In this document: positions 46,413 through 54,760 of the stretch, piece after piece
Numbering within the stretch: position 1 is the first letter of the stretch
Layout of the letters: each line of letters opens with the position of its first letter
Assembly: GCF_021497885.1 (NCBI RefSeq)
Contig: NZ_CP046523.1
Span: forward strand, 1,221,501 to 1,285,500
Origin: Streptococcus oralis
Lineage (GTDB): Bacteria; Bacillota; Bacilli; Lactobacillales; Streptococcaceae
DNA: 64,000 nucleotides
Direction: 5' to 3'
Notes under the pieces: generated by a model
What the model saw: the letters and a program-made list of their open reading frames with translations, nothing else
Database searches by the model: none
Told to the model about the DNA's origin: nothing
Made by a program: the position numbers and the translations under genes

Positions 46413-47042
46413 TTATAACGAACTAAAATCATATAATTGTGGATAGTGATCGCATTCTGGATTTTTTGGATGACAGATGGCCCGTCCAAAGTAAATCATG
46501 GCTTGATGGGCTGCCAACCATTTCTCTGGTGGCAGAATGTCCATGACACGTTTTTCTACTTCAAAGGGCGTAGCTGATTTTTTAACGATATCATGGTGCT
46601 TGCAGATACGTTCAACATGGGTATCCACTGCAAAGGCTGGAATTCCAAAGCCCACGCTCATGACTACGTTGGCTGTTTTGCGTCCAACACCTGCTAGGCT
46701 TTCTAATTCCTCACGAGTTTGAGGTACTTGACCGTCAAAATCTTCCAAGAGTTGCTGGGCACATTTTTTAAGAAATTTAGCTTTATTGCGATAAAGTCCT
46801 AGACGGGAAATATGTGAGGCAATTTCACTTTCAGTCGCGACAGACATGGCTTGAGGCGTTGGAAAAGCTGCAAAGAGACCTGGTGTAGCCTTGTTGACAG
46901 CAGCATCTGTTGTCTGAGCTGACAACATCACCGCAACCAGGAGTTCAAAATGATTGGTAAAATCAAGGCTGGGTTTGGCGTCTGGGAAGAGGGCAATGAT
47001 TTCTTCTAGCACCTTTCGTGCTCGTTTTTTTGACAAGACCAT
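46413..47042 (-). CDS. nth: Endonuclease III-like DNA glycosylase, iron-sulfur motif degraded
   Basis: A 209-residue base-excision repair glycosylase/AP lyase. The helix-hairpin-helix is LAGVGRKTANVVMSV (catalytic Lys in the RKTA segment, about 122), and the catalytic Asp is in FAVDTHVER near 140. At the C-terminus the [4Fe-4S] ligand pattern C-x6-C-x2-C-x5-C keeps only the first two cysteines (CHPKNPEC); the last two are replaced (DHY, then LYDF). It should fold without the cluster. It overlaps the YceD-family gene by one base. Confidence 0.9.
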   Translation of the reverse strand: MVLSKKRARKVLEEIIALFPDAKPSLDFTNHFELLVAVMLSAQTTDAAVNKATPGLFAAFPTPQAMSVATESEIASHISRLGLYRNKAKFLKKCAQQLLEDFDGQVPQTREELESLAGVGRKTANVVMSVGFGIPAFAVDTHVERICKHHDIVKKSATPFEVEKRVMDILPPEKWLAAHQAMIYFGRAICHPKNPECDHYPQLYDFSSL

Positions 47043-47584
47043 TATTCGTCTCCGTCAAATAGTCCTTGCAAGCCAGCAAATGGACTGTTTTCTTCTTTCT
47101 TGACTGCTTGTTGGGCTTGGTATTCTTCCTCAGTCATGATTTGCCAGTCATTTCCAGACACAAAACCTTGACCAGCTTCTTCTTCTGCTGTTAAGACCTT
47201 GATTGGAATGTTTAGCAAGATATTATCGGAAACGCTCTCAGCAAGGTCGATTTCCCCATTTTCGATAGGCAAGACCAAGTCATCGTCTAAAACTTCTTGA
47301 TCCAGTTGGTTGGTTGCTCCTTCCATGAAGACCTCTGTCACTGGATAAGACTCCTCCAACTCAACTGGCTCCATACTGCGGCTGGAAGCAAGGACAATGG
47401 TATAAGATAGCTGATAGTCTAAGAAATACATACGGTCTTCGTACTGGATCTTTCCCACTGCTAGGATATCTTTAACATCTAAAATTTCTTGATTACGGGT
47501 ACGCAAGTCTGCGACAAGGTCCAAAGTTTGTTCAAAGTGTAGGCCTTCAGGCTGCTTACGAATTTCTTGAATGTTTAACTTCAT
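47042..47584 (-). CDS. YceD family (DUF177) protein
   Basis: A 180-residue acidic protein of the DUF177/YceD family, usually encoded before rpmF, though no rpmF is seen here. A beta-rich core (about 30-120) is followed by a Glu-rich tail (EEAGQGFVSGNDWQIMTEEE). E. coli and plant homologues are linked to 23S rRNA accumulation. The four-cysteine form of some homologues is absent. It precedes nth with a one-base overlap and has its own start region. Confidence 0.82.
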   Translation of the reverse strand: MKLNIQEIRKQPEGLHFEQTLDLVADLRTRNQEILDVKDILAVGKIQYEDRMYFLDYQLSYTIVLASSRSMEPVELEESYPVTEVFMEGATNQLDQEVLDDDLVLPIENGEIDLAESVSDNILLNIPIKVLTAEEEAGQGFVSGNDWQIMTEEEYQAQQAVKKEENSPFAGLQGLFDGDE

Positions 47585-47686
47585 ATTTCCTCCATAAAGA
47601 TTTACTCACTTGATTATACCATGAAAAGCTATAAGTCAGCCTCCCAAACTTTGTAATTAAAATTCGAATTTTTTAACATATTTACT

Positions 47687-47715
47687 ATGACATATTTTCT
47701 GATTAGTGCTATACT
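47687..47715 (+). promoter_or_regulatory. Promoter of the immunity gene
   Basis: ATGACA (47687-47692) and an extended -10, TGCTATACT (box at 47710-47715), are 17 bases apart. A strong AAGGAGG follows before the ATG at 47741. Confidence 0.75.
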
Positions 47716-47740
47716 ATAGGCAAGCAAGGAGGATGCTCAT

Positions 47741-48070
47741 ATGGAAGACAAAGCCCTGATTAACGAAGCTTACCAACTCCTTTCCGAGTTAAATAAAAGC
47801 TACCAAAGCTGCAAACAAGGAACAGCCGATGATCTTCGACTGCAAGAGCTGCTGAACACCACTCTTAAGGAACTTAAAAAAGCAGAAAAGATTGACAACA
47901 GTATCTTAATCAACCTTGAGAAATTTTACCAACGTACCAGTCTTCTGATTGGACTAGGTAGTCTAAAACTGAATGATCAAGCACGCACCGCTTGGCGCAA
48001 CTATGACAAGTTCCACTACGAACATGTCAAACACGTATTGACTCTCTATGGACCTGTTTTTGGTTTTTAG
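47741..48070 (+). CDS. EntA-type bacteriocin immunity protein
   Basis: A 109-residue, mostly helical, soluble protein resembling the enterocin A immunity family (PF08951): MEDKALINEAYQLLSELNKS at the start and a four-helix-bundle heptad pattern through residue 95. Such proteins protect cells from pediocin-like class IIa bacteriocins at the mannose phosphotransferase receptor. No cognate bacteriocin gene is visible nearby, so it is an orphan immunity gene. It is followed by the ABC-F attenuator leader. Assignment is by recognisable family pattern, not by a strict motif. Confidence 0.78.
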   Translation: MEDKALINEAYQLLSELNKSYQSCKQGTADDLRLQELLNTTLKELKKAEKIDNSILINLEKFYQRTSLLIGLGSLKLNDQARTAWRNYDKFHYEHVKHVLTLYGPVFGF

Positions 48071-48093
48071 AGCTTGAAATTACTTGTTTTCTA

Positions 48094-48398
48094 TTGACAA
48101 AATTTCCTGAAAGGTATAGGATAGAGGTACTAATACTCGGAGGTAAGGGAGACATGAACAACTAAGTCTATCAAATAAAGAAACTTTATTTAGTAGATCT
48201 TGTTTTTGTCTCTTTTTGTGTGCTCTTTTTGTACTGGATTTTCTGGTACTTTATTCTCATTGAAAATCAAAAAACTAGAAAGCTATGCTCCTCTTGAGTT
48301 GGGTTAGGCAGCTCCAAGCTAGTTTGACGAACTTTTCAACGAGGATAATAGAGTTTTGACAGTGACTTTGGGCTCTACTAGATAAAGTAGAGCTTTTT
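48094..48398 (+). promoter_or_regulatory. ABC-F leader: promoter, three-codon uORF and terminator (attenuator)
   Basis: TTGACA (48094-48099) and TAGGAT (48117-48122), 17 bases apart, start a leader. A strong GGAGG (48139-48143) precedes ATG-AAC-AAC-TAA (48154-48165). An AAATAAAG/CTTTATTT hairpin (48173-48191) follows. Just before the ABC-F gene there is a perfect terminator, GCTCTACT-AGATAA-AGTAGAGC plus TTTTT (48372-48398). A tiny well-translated ORF followed by a terminator is the signature of ribosome-mediated, antibiotic-responsive attenuation. Confidence 0.75.
48255..48360 (+). repeat. Degenerate BOX-like repeat
   Basis: TTCTCATTGAAAATCAAA followed by ACTAGAAAGCT resembles the boxA part of pneumococcal BOX elements (TACTCAATGAAAATCAAAG...ACTAGGAAGCT). 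The right side (TTTTCAACGAGGATAAT) recalls boxC only loosely. It lies within the ABC-F leader, between the uORF and the terminator. Confidence 0.45.
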
Positions 48399-48434
48399 GT
48401 TATGCACTATGGACATTCTAGAAAGGGCAACAAT

Positions 48435-49961
48435 ATGATAAAAATTAATCATCTAACTATCACGCAAAACAAAGATTTACGAGACCTTGTATCTGACCTA
48501 ACCATGACCATCCAAGACGGGGAAAAGGTTGCTATTATCGGAGAAGAAGGAAATGGTAAATCGACTTTACTACGAGCTTTAATGGGGGAAGCATTACCTG
48601 ATTTTACTATCAAGGGCGATATCCATTCTGATTGTCAATCACTGGCCTACATTCCTCAAAAATTCCCTGAAATCCTGAAAAATAGGACTCTACACGACTA
48701 CTTCTTTTTGGATTCTGCTGATTTGGACTACAGCATTCTTTATCGTTTGGCTGAGGAGTTGCACTTTGATAGCGACCGTTTTGCTAGCGACCAAGAAATT
48801 GGCAGTCTATCAGGGGGCGAAGCTTTGAAAATTCAGCTCATTCACGAGTTAGCAAAACCTTTTGAGATTCTATTTTTAGATGAACCTTCAAATGACCTAG
48901 ACCTTGAGACGGTTGATTGGCTAAAAGGTCAGATTCGAAAGATTAGGCAAACTGTTATTTTCATTTCCCATGATGAAGACTTTCTTTCTCAAACGGCTGA
49001 TACTATTGTCCACTTGCGACTGGTCAAGCATCGGAAAGAAGCGGAAACGCTAGTCGAGCATTTAGACTATGATCGCTATAGTGAGCAGAGAAAGGCTAGT
49101 TTTGCCAGACAAAGTCAGCAAGCTGCTAACGACCAGAGAGCCTATGACAAAACCATGGAAAAACATCGCCGAGTTAAGCAAAATGTAGAAACTGCCTTAC
49201 GTAACACTAAAAATGATGTTGCCGGTCGCCTATTGGCTAAAAAGATGAAAAATGTTCTCTCTCAAGAAAAACGCTTTGAAAAGGAAGCTCAGTCCATGAC
49301 CCAAAAGCCACTTGAAGAAGAACAAATCCAACTCTTCTTCTCAGATATCCAACCATTAGCGGCTTCTAAAGTCTTAGTCCAACTGGAAAAAGAAAATTTG
49401 TCCATTGGTGAGCGCGTTTTGGTTCAAGGACTTCAACTAAATATCCGTGGCCAAGATAAAATCGGTATCATCGGGCCTAATGGTATTGGGAAATCAACTC
49501 TGCTAGCCAAGTTGCAACAACTGCTCAGCGCCAAAAGAGAAATTTCGCTTGGTTTTATGCCACAAGATTACCATAAAAAACTGCAATTGGATTTATCTCC
49601 AGTAGACTACCTCAGCCAAACTGGACAAAAAGAGGAACTACAGAAAATCCAATCTCTCCTAGCCAGTCTCAATTTCAGCTATCCAGAGATGCACCACCAA
49701 ATCCGCTCCCTATCTGGCGGGCAACAAGGTAAACTCCTACTTTTGGATTTAGTGTTGCGCAAACCGAACTTTCTTCTTCTGGATGAGCCCACACGAAACT
49801 TTTCTCCCACCTCTCAACCCGAAATCAGAAAACTATTTGCCTCCTATCCCGGCGGTCTAATCACTGTTTCGCATGACAGACGCTTCTTAAAAGAGGTCTG
49901 TACGAGTATCTATCGTTTGACAGAAAATGGCTTGGAAGTCGTTGATTTACAAGATTTATAA
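48435..49961 (+). CDS. ABC-F family ATPase, probable ribosome-protection protein
   Basis: A 508-residue protein with two ABC domains and no membrane segment. Domain 1 has Walker A GEEGNGKSTL (about 37), signature SLSGGEALKI and LFLDEPSNDLD. A charged linker (about 205-310) follows. Domain 2 has GPNGIGKSTL, SLSGGQQGKL and LLLDEPTRNFSP. ABC-F proteins of the Lsa/Msr type dislodge drugs from the ribosome. An antibiotic role is inferred from the architecture and the attenuator leader. The ATG at 48435 is chosen for its AAAGGG site and because the ABC fold begins at residue 2; an earlier ATG lies beyond the terminator. Confidence 0.9.
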   Translation: MIKINHLTITQNKDLRDLVSDLTMTIQDGEKVAIIGEEGNGKSTLLRALMGEALPDFTIKGDIHSDCQSLAYIPQKFPEILKNRTLHDYFFLDSADLDYSILYRLAEELHFDSDRFASDQEIGSLSGGEALKIQLIHELAKPFEILFLDEPSNDLDLETVDWLKGQIRKIRQTVIFISHDEDFLSQTADTIVHLRLVKHRKEAETLVEHLDYDRYSEQRKASFARQSQQAANDQRAYDKTMEKHRRVKQNVETALRNTKNDVAGRLLAKKMKNVLSQEKRFEKEAQSMTQKPLEEEQIQLFFSDIQPLAASKVLVQLEKENLSIGERVLVQGLQLNIRGQDKIGIIGPNGIGKSTLLAKLQQLLSAKREISLGFMPQDYHKKLQLDLSPVDYLSQTGQKEELQKIQSLLASLNFSYPEMHHQIRSLSGGQQGKLLLLDLVLRKPNFLLLDEPTRNFSPTSQPEIRKLFASYPGGLITVSHDRRFLKEVCTSIYRLTENGLEVVDLQDL

Positions 49962-50005
49962 ATGTTGAACATAGCAAAAATCCAGAGTGATTTCTCCGGA
50001 TTTTT

Positions 50006-50125
50006 TTACATGTGTTTCAAGCGTTCGATTCGTTCTGAGATAGGTGGGTGGGTATAAAAGAGTTTTTGTAGCCCCCCACCTTTCTTGGGATCATTAATAT
50101 AAAGAGCGCTGCTGGCGTCTTTTAC
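50006..50125 (-). pseudogene. Duplicated 3' end of htpX
   Basis: About 120 bases nearly identical to the htpX 3' end at 50924-51045, translating to [20 protein letters not shown] and on to ERLKHM plus stop. It also includes a copy of the downstream terminator. Only the last 40 or so codons are present. Together with the real htpX it brackets the CPBP gene, as if that gene arrived by insertion or recombination at the htpX end. Confidence 0.88.
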
Positions 50126-50215
50126 GTGACAGATTATGCTCTGACTTTTGTTTAAATTGTATAAGCTAGAAATCATTTTTTACTATCTTACAGCTCAAAG
50201 CATTCTAATGTAGCA

Positions 50216-50815
50216 TTATCTCATGTACAAAAAGCAAAATGCAACCAGATTATTGAGGACATGCAAAAGAATGGAATTCCATAGGTTGTCAGAAGTCTTA
50301 TACCTTACCCCAAATGCAAATCCCATACCTAAATAGCTGATAAAGCTAGGAATAGTATAGGGACCATGAAGATAAGCAAAAAGAAGCGATGTGGCAAACA
50401 ATCCAAAATATGTATTCTTAAATACTATCCCCTGTAACATACCTCGCATAAAGATTTCTTCCGTGACAGGTGCCAAAACACAGAGATCCACAAAAAGTAC
50501 AGACCATGAAAGTGATAAACTTTGCACAGCTTGAGTTGTGTCTGATTGGGTAGGGCCTAAAAAATTGACCAAAATATAAAAGAGGAAAAGCAAGGCGTAT
50601 GAAAGAAAACATTTAAGAATATCTTTTAGGCGGATTTTCCGAATGTGAAACAAGTCATACTTTTTTCCTACATATAAAAATATTGCAAGTTCAACAAGGG
50701 TAAAAAGGATGGATAGCGTTAATGAATTTATTCGCATGATTTTCTCTGCTATACTCAAATGAATTGGCATAAAAATCAAAATCAAGAAAAACGTCATCCA
50801 GCGCTTATACATCAT
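50216..50815 (-). CDS. CPBP family intramembrane metalloprotease (Abi-like)
   Basis: A 199-residue membrane protein with about six helices. The CPBP signature is present: EEIFMRG (about 118, E-E-x-x-x-R), FAYLHG (about 146, F-x-x-x-H) and a final His-Asn pair in LLHVLNNLVAF. These proteases process prenylated or small peptides, and in streptococci many are linked to bacteriocin self-immunity. The gene is flanked by htpX 3'-end repeats and is AT-richer than its neighbours, suggesting acquisition. Confidence 0.87.
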   Translation of the reverse strand: MMYKRWMTFFLILIFMPIHLSIAEKIMRINSLTLSILFTLVELAIFLYVGKKYDLFHIRKIRLKDILKCFLSYALLFLFYILVNFLGPTQSDTTQAVQSLSLSWSVLFVDLCVLAPVTEEIFMRGMLQGIVFKNTYFGLFATSLLFAYLHGPYTIPSFISYLGMGFAFGVRYKTSDNLWNSILLHVLNNLVAFCFLYMR

Positions 50816-50902
50816 TCACCTCAATAATATAGAATTACATATATTATACTATTTTTTGGTGAGATAACAAGTTAAAAGCGAGATACTAAAAGCAAAAATC
50901 CA

Positions 50903-50925
50903 GAGACGACCTCTGGATTTTTTTT
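50903..50925 (-). terminator. Terminator of lemA-htpX
   Basis: Arms AATCCAGAG and CTCTGGATT (plus strand from about 50898) with adjoining T/A runs close the lemA-htpX operon. An imperfect copy lies at about 49978-50005 next to the duplicated fragment and after the ABC-F gene. Confidence 0.7.
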
Positions 50926-51823
50926 ACATGTGTTTCAAACGTTCGATTCGTTCTGAGATAGGTGGGTGGGTATAAAAGAGTTTTTGAAGCCCGCCACCTT
51001 TCTTAGGATTATTGATATAAAGAGCGCTGCTGGCATCGTCAACATGGTGATGCATCGGCTCGCTATTGTCCAACTTACGCAAGGCATTGATCATCCCTTG
51101 AGGATTGCGAGTCAGCTCCACACTGGATGCATCCGCCAGAAATTCCCTCTGACGGGAAATGGCAAGTTGCACCAAGGTTGCTGCGAGAGGTGCTAGAACA
51201 ATGGCTAAGAGCGAGACAACAAGCATGATAATCTCCAAACCATTTCCATCTCGATCGTCGTCACTTCGTCTGCGACCAGCGCCACCCCACCACATCATCC
51301 GTCCTGCCATACTAGACAGAAGGGTAATGGCACTGGCAAGGGCAACAGCAATGGTCGAAATGCGAATATCGTAGTTTCGGATATGGCTGACCTCATGGCC
51401 CATAACAGCTTCTAACTCCTCACGATTCATGATAGCTAGAAGACCCGACGTTGCTGCAACTGCTGCATTCTGAGGATTTGAACCTGTTGCAAAGGCATTT
51501 AAAGAAGAATCCTCAATGATGAAAACACGCGGCATGGGAATCTGAGCGACCATGGCCATATCTTCTACTACATGGTAGAGGTCTGGTGCTGTTTGTTCAT
51601 CAACCTCACGCGCCCCATTCATAGACATGACAATCTCTGTTGATTGAAAGATCATGGTCAGAGCGTAGATAAGGCCGATAATCAAGGCAATAATCATGCC
51701 ACCAAGACCTGAGCGCATGAAGAGATAGCCAACCGCATAACCAACCAAGGCCAAGAGTAGGAAGAAAACCAGCAACAAAATCCAGGTTTTTCGTTTATTG
51801 CTCGCAATTTGATCAAACAACAT
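50924..51823 (-). CDS. htpX: HtpX membrane metalloprotease
   Basis: A 299-residue M48-family protease. Two N-terminal helices (about 15-60) precede the zinc motif GHEVSHIRN (HEVSH, about 147) and two further helices around 160-215. The third ligand Glu is in [12 protein letters not shown]. It helps degrade damaged membrane proteins. The ATG at 51823 with AGGTGA upstream gives the family length; an in-frame GTG three codons earlier overlaps the lemA stop and is less likely. It follows lemA directly. Confidence 0.95.
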   Translation of the reverse strand: MLFDQIASNKRKTWILLLVFFLLLALVGYAVGYLFMRSGLGGMIIALIIGLIYALTMIFQSTEIVMSMNGAREVDEQTAPDLYHVVEDMAMVAQIPMPRVFIIEDSSLNAFATGSNPQNAAVAATSGLLAIMNREELEAVMGHEVSHIRNYDIRISTIAVALASAITLLSSMAGRMMWWGGAGRRRSDDDRDGNGLEIIMLVVSLLAIVLAPLAATLVQLAISRQREFLADASSVELTRNPQGMINALRKLDNSEPMHHHVDDASSALYINNPKKGGGLQKLFYTHPPISERIERLKHM

Positions 51824-51824
51824 C

Positions 51825-52385
51825 TTAGTCACCTAAACCGCTAAAATCGACTTTCGGAACTGCCTTTTCCTCTTCAGGTGTTTGAAGGAAGTCTGCAGCT
51901 TTAAAGCCAAATAGTCCTGCGATGATGTTACTTGGGAAGCTTTCAAGTTTTACATTGTAGTTGCTGACAACACTGTTGTAGAGTTGGCGAGAATATGAAA
52001 TTTTATTTTCTGTATTAGTCAACTCTTCTTGCAATTTGATAAAGTTAGCACTAGCCTTCAACTCTGGGTAATTCTCTGCTACTGCAAAGATACCAGAAAT
52101 CTGGCGAGTAAGAGCATCACTGGCCTTCATAGCTTCTGCCGGTGAAGTTGCTGTAGCTACTTGTCTACGAAGTTCTGTTACTTTTTCCAAAGTAGAACCT
52201 TCATATTTCGCATAGCCTTTGACTGTTTCAATCAAGTTTGGGAGGAGATCATTACGACGCTTCAATTGAACATCGATCTGACTCCAAGCCTCCTTGGTCT
52301 GCATACGATTTTTAACCAAACCGTTATAGCTAACAATCACAAAAATAACAATCAGAGCCAAAACTCCAAGAATAATCCAAGTCAT
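51825..52385 (-). CDS. lemA: LemA family protein
   Basis: A 186-residue protein with one N-terminal membrane helix (about 2-19) and a long helical, mainly coiled-coil cytoplasmic or external part. [32 protein letters not shown] is the family block (about 31-62), and [13 protein letters not shown] is near 133. The role is unknown. Linkage to htpX is widely conserved, with one base between the two genes. Its promoter overlaps the divergent rsmG promoter. Confidence 0.94.
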   Translation of the reverse strand: MTWIILGVLALIVIFVIVSYNGLVKNRMQTKEAWSQIDVQLKRRNDLLPNLIETVKGYAKYEGSTLEKVTELRRQVATATSPAEAMKASDALTRQISGIFAVAENYPELKASANFIKLQEELTNTENKISYSRQLYNSVVSNYNVKLESFPSNIIAGLFGFKAADFLQTPEEEKAVPKVDFSGLGD

Positions 52386-52478
52386 AATCTTATTCCTTTC
52401 TGCTTTTAGATTAATACCAGTATATCAAAATTTTAATGAATATGGTAAAATAAGATGATACTAGAGAAGGAAAAAACT

Positions 52479-53192
52479 ATGAAACCAGAAACATTTTACA
52501 GCCTACTAACTGAGCAAAATATTCCACTTTCTGACCAGCAAAAGAACCAATTTGAACGGTATTTTGAACTCTTGGTCGAGTGGAATGAAAAGATTAATTT
52601 GACGGCTATTACAGACAAGGAAGAAGTTTATCTCAAACATTTTTATGATTCGATTGCACCCATCCTGCAAGGCATGATTTCAAATGAAACTATCAAACTT
52701 CTTGATATCGGGGCTGGGGCAGGATTTCCTAGTCTGCCCATGAAAATTCTCTACCCTCAGTTAGATGTGACCATCATTGATTCGCTAAATAAGCGCATCA
52801 ACTTCCTTCAGCTTTTGGCTCAAGAGCTGGAGCTGGATGGTGTTCACTTCTACCATGGTCGTGCAGAAGACTTTGCCCAAGACAAGAACTTCCGCACCCA
52901 GTTTGATATAGTGACGGCTCGCGCGGTTGCTCGCATGCAGGTCTTATCTGAATTGACTATCCCTTATCTTAAAGTCGGCGGAAAACTATTGGCACTCAAG
53001 GCCAGCAATGCTCCTGAGGAATTGCTAGAAGCTAAGAATGCCCTCAACCTCCTTTTTAGTAAAGTAGAAGACAATCTCAGCTATGCCCTGCCAAATGGAG
53101 ATCCGCGCTACATCACTGTGGTAGAAAAGAAAAAGGAGACGCCTAACAAATATCCACGTAAGGCTGGCATGCCTAACAAACGCCCGCTTTAA
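52479..53192 (+). CDS. rsmG: 16S rRNA (guanine-527 N7) methyltransferase
   Basis: A 237-residue SAM-dependent methyltransferase (GidB) that makes m7G527; loss gives low-level streptomycin resistance. The SAM motif is [17 protein letters not shown] (about 69), and [12 protein letters not shown] and the C-terminal [11 protein letters not shown] are present. The start is set at the ATG with GAAGGAAA upstream; an earlier ATG would add eight unsupported residues. Confidence 0.96.
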   Translation: MKPETFYSLLTEQNIPLSDQQKNQFERYFELLVEWNEKINLTAITDKEEVYLKHFYDSIAPILQGMISNETIKLLDIGAGAGFPSLPMKILYPQLDVTIIDSLNKRINFLQLLAQELELDGVHFYHGRAEDFAQDKNFRTQFDIVTARAVARMQVLSELTIPYLKVGGKLLALKASNAPEELLEAKNALNLLFSKVEDNLSYALPNGDPRYITVVEKKKETPNKYPRKAGMPNKRPL

Positions 53193-53286
53193 TCCTATCA
53201 ATAGCGCGCCCTTGTTTAAAGTTGAGTAAAAATGATTTACAAAATCATTTTTTTCTGCTATACTATCACAAGCAAAGGTTTTTAAT

Positions 53287-53406
53287 GTCATCCTGTGAGG
53301 TGACGAAGACGCGGATATATATGAAGTTCTTTAAGAATGGAATAATCTATTTTAAAGAAGTCTTACTCTGAGAGCCTATTGCTGTAAAATAATGGGCTCT
53401 TTTTTG
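53287..53406 (+). promoter_or_regulatory. PyrR-responsive attenuator before uraA
   Basis: GTCATCCTGTGAGGTGAC (53287-53304) is a PyrR-binding hairpin with the CCTGTGAGG loop. It is followed by AGAGCCTATT/AATGGGCTCT (53371-53400, one G-T pair) and a T-run, an intrinsic terminator. Uracil uptake would thus be shut off when UMP is plentiful. Confidence 0.9.
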
Positions 53407-53427
53407 ATGCCCAAAAGTGAGGTTTAT

Positions 53428-54711
53428 ATGAAACAAGAATCAACTGTTGATTTGTTACTAGACGTTGACCAACGTCCTTCAGCTGGAAAAGGAATTCTCC
53501 TTAGTTTCCAACACGTTTTTGCCATGTTTGGTGCAACCATTCTCGTTCCCTTAATTTTGGGAATGCCCGTATCGGTTGCTCTCTTTGCATCCGGTATTGG
53601 AACACTTATCTACATGATTTCTACTGGCTTTAAGGTTCCAGTTTATCTAGGTTCTTCATTCGCCTTTATCACAGCTATGTCTCTAGCCATGAAAGAAATG
53701 GGAGGCGATGTCTCTGCTGCTCAAACTGGAGTTATCTTGACTGGTTTGGTCTATGTCCTTGTAGCAGCAAGTGTTCGTTTTGCAGGTACGAAATGGATTG
53801 ATAAACTCTTGCCCCCAATCATTATCGGACCTATGATTATCGTTATCGGTCTTGGTCTTGCTGGTTCTGCTGTAACGAATGCTGGACTCGTAGCAGACGG
53901 AAACTGGAAAAACGCCCTTGTAGCCGTCGTGACGTTCTTGATTGCCGCTTTTATCAATACAAAAGGAAAAGGTTTCCTTCGTATCATTCCTTTCCTCTTT
54001 GCCATCATCGGTGGGTATATCTTCGCTATGATGCTTGGTTTGGTTGACTTTACCCCAGTCCTTCAAGCCAACTGGTTTGAAATTCCTGGTTTCTACTTGC
54101 CATTTAGTACAGGTGGAGCCTTTAAAGAGTACAACTTGTACTTCGGTCCTGAAACAATCGCCATCTTGCCAATCGCTATTGTAACCATTTCTGAACACAT
54201 CGGAGACCACACAGTTTTGAGCCAAATCTGTGGCCGTCAATTCCTAAAAGAACCAGGACTTCACCGTACGCTTCTCGGTGACGGTATCGCGACATCTGTA
54301 TCTGCCTTCCTCGGTGGACCAGCTAATACGACTTACGGTGAAAATACAGGGGTTATCGGGATGACTCGTATCGCTTCTGTCTCTGTTATCCGTAACGCAG
54401 CCTTTATCGCCATTGCTCTTAGCTTCCTAGGTAAATTCACTGCCTTGATTTCAACTATTCCAAATGCTGTGCTTGGTGGGATGTCCATCCTTCTCTACGG
54501 AGTTATCGCCAGCAACGGTCTAAAAGTTTTGATTAAGGAACGTGTTGACTTCAGTCAAATGCGTAACCTCATCATTGCTAGTGCTATGTTGGTTCTTGGA
54601 CTTGGTGGAGCCATCCTCAAAGTAGGACCAGTTACCCTTTCAGGTACTGCCCTATCAGCTATGACAGGTATCATATTAAACTTGATCTTACCATACGAAA
54701 ATAAAGACTAG
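53428..54711 (+). CDS. uraA: Uracil permease (NCS2 family)
   Basis: A 427-residue transporter with 14 predicted membrane spans that imports uracil with protons. SFQHVFAMFGATILVPL (about 24-40) and the NCS2 signature around ISEHIGDHTVLSQICGR and GGPANTTYGENTGVIGMTR are conserved. The ATG at 53428 follows GAGG and lies after the attenuator terminator; an in-frame ATG at 53392 lies inside the terminator hairpin and is rejected. Confidence 0.96.
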   Translation: MKQESTVDLLLDVDQRPSAGKGILLSFQHVFAMFGATILVPLILGMPVSVALFASGIGTLIYMISTGFKVPVYLGSSFAFITAMSLAMKEMGGDVSAAQTGVILTGLVYVLVAASVRFAGTKWIDKLLPPIIIGPMIIVIGLGLAGSAVTNAGLVADGNWKNALVAVVTFLIAAFINTKGKGFLRIIPFLFAIIGGYIFAMMLGLVDFTPVLQANWFEIPGFYLPFSTGGAFKEYNLYFGPETIAILPIAIVTISEHIGDHTVLSQICGRQFLKEPGLHRTLLGDGIATSVSAFLGGPANTTYGENTGVIGMTRIASVSVIRNAAFIAIALSFLGKFTALISTIPNAVLGGMSILLYGVIASNGLKVLIKERVDFSQMRNLIIASAMLVLGLGGAILKVGPVTLSGTALSAMTGIILNLILPYENKD

Positions 54712-54725
54712 TCATCTACACACAC

Positions 54726-54751
54726 AAAATCCACTCAGTTGAGTGGATTTT
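54726..54751. terminator. Bidirectional terminator between uraA and the CPBP gene
   Basis: Perfect 12-base arms AAAATCCACTCA and TGAGTGGATTTT flank GT, serving the two converging genes. Confidence 0.9.
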
Positions 54752-54760
54752 TCTGATTTC

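Noticed and set aside
48255..48360. Intact BOX element in the ABC-F leader
   Set aside because: Only the boxA-like left part is convincing; the right end is too diverged, so it is listed as a degenerate BOX-like repeat.
53392..53427. Upstream ATG of uraA at 53392
   Set aside because: It falls inside the attenuator terminator stem and T-run. The ATG at 53428 has a proper GAGG site and gives the family length.
53683..54240. 185-codon open frame antisense to uraA
   Set aside because: uraA is complete and recognisable. The antisense translation is rich in charged and Cys/Asp residues with no domain, and no promoter or Shine-Dalgarno supports it.
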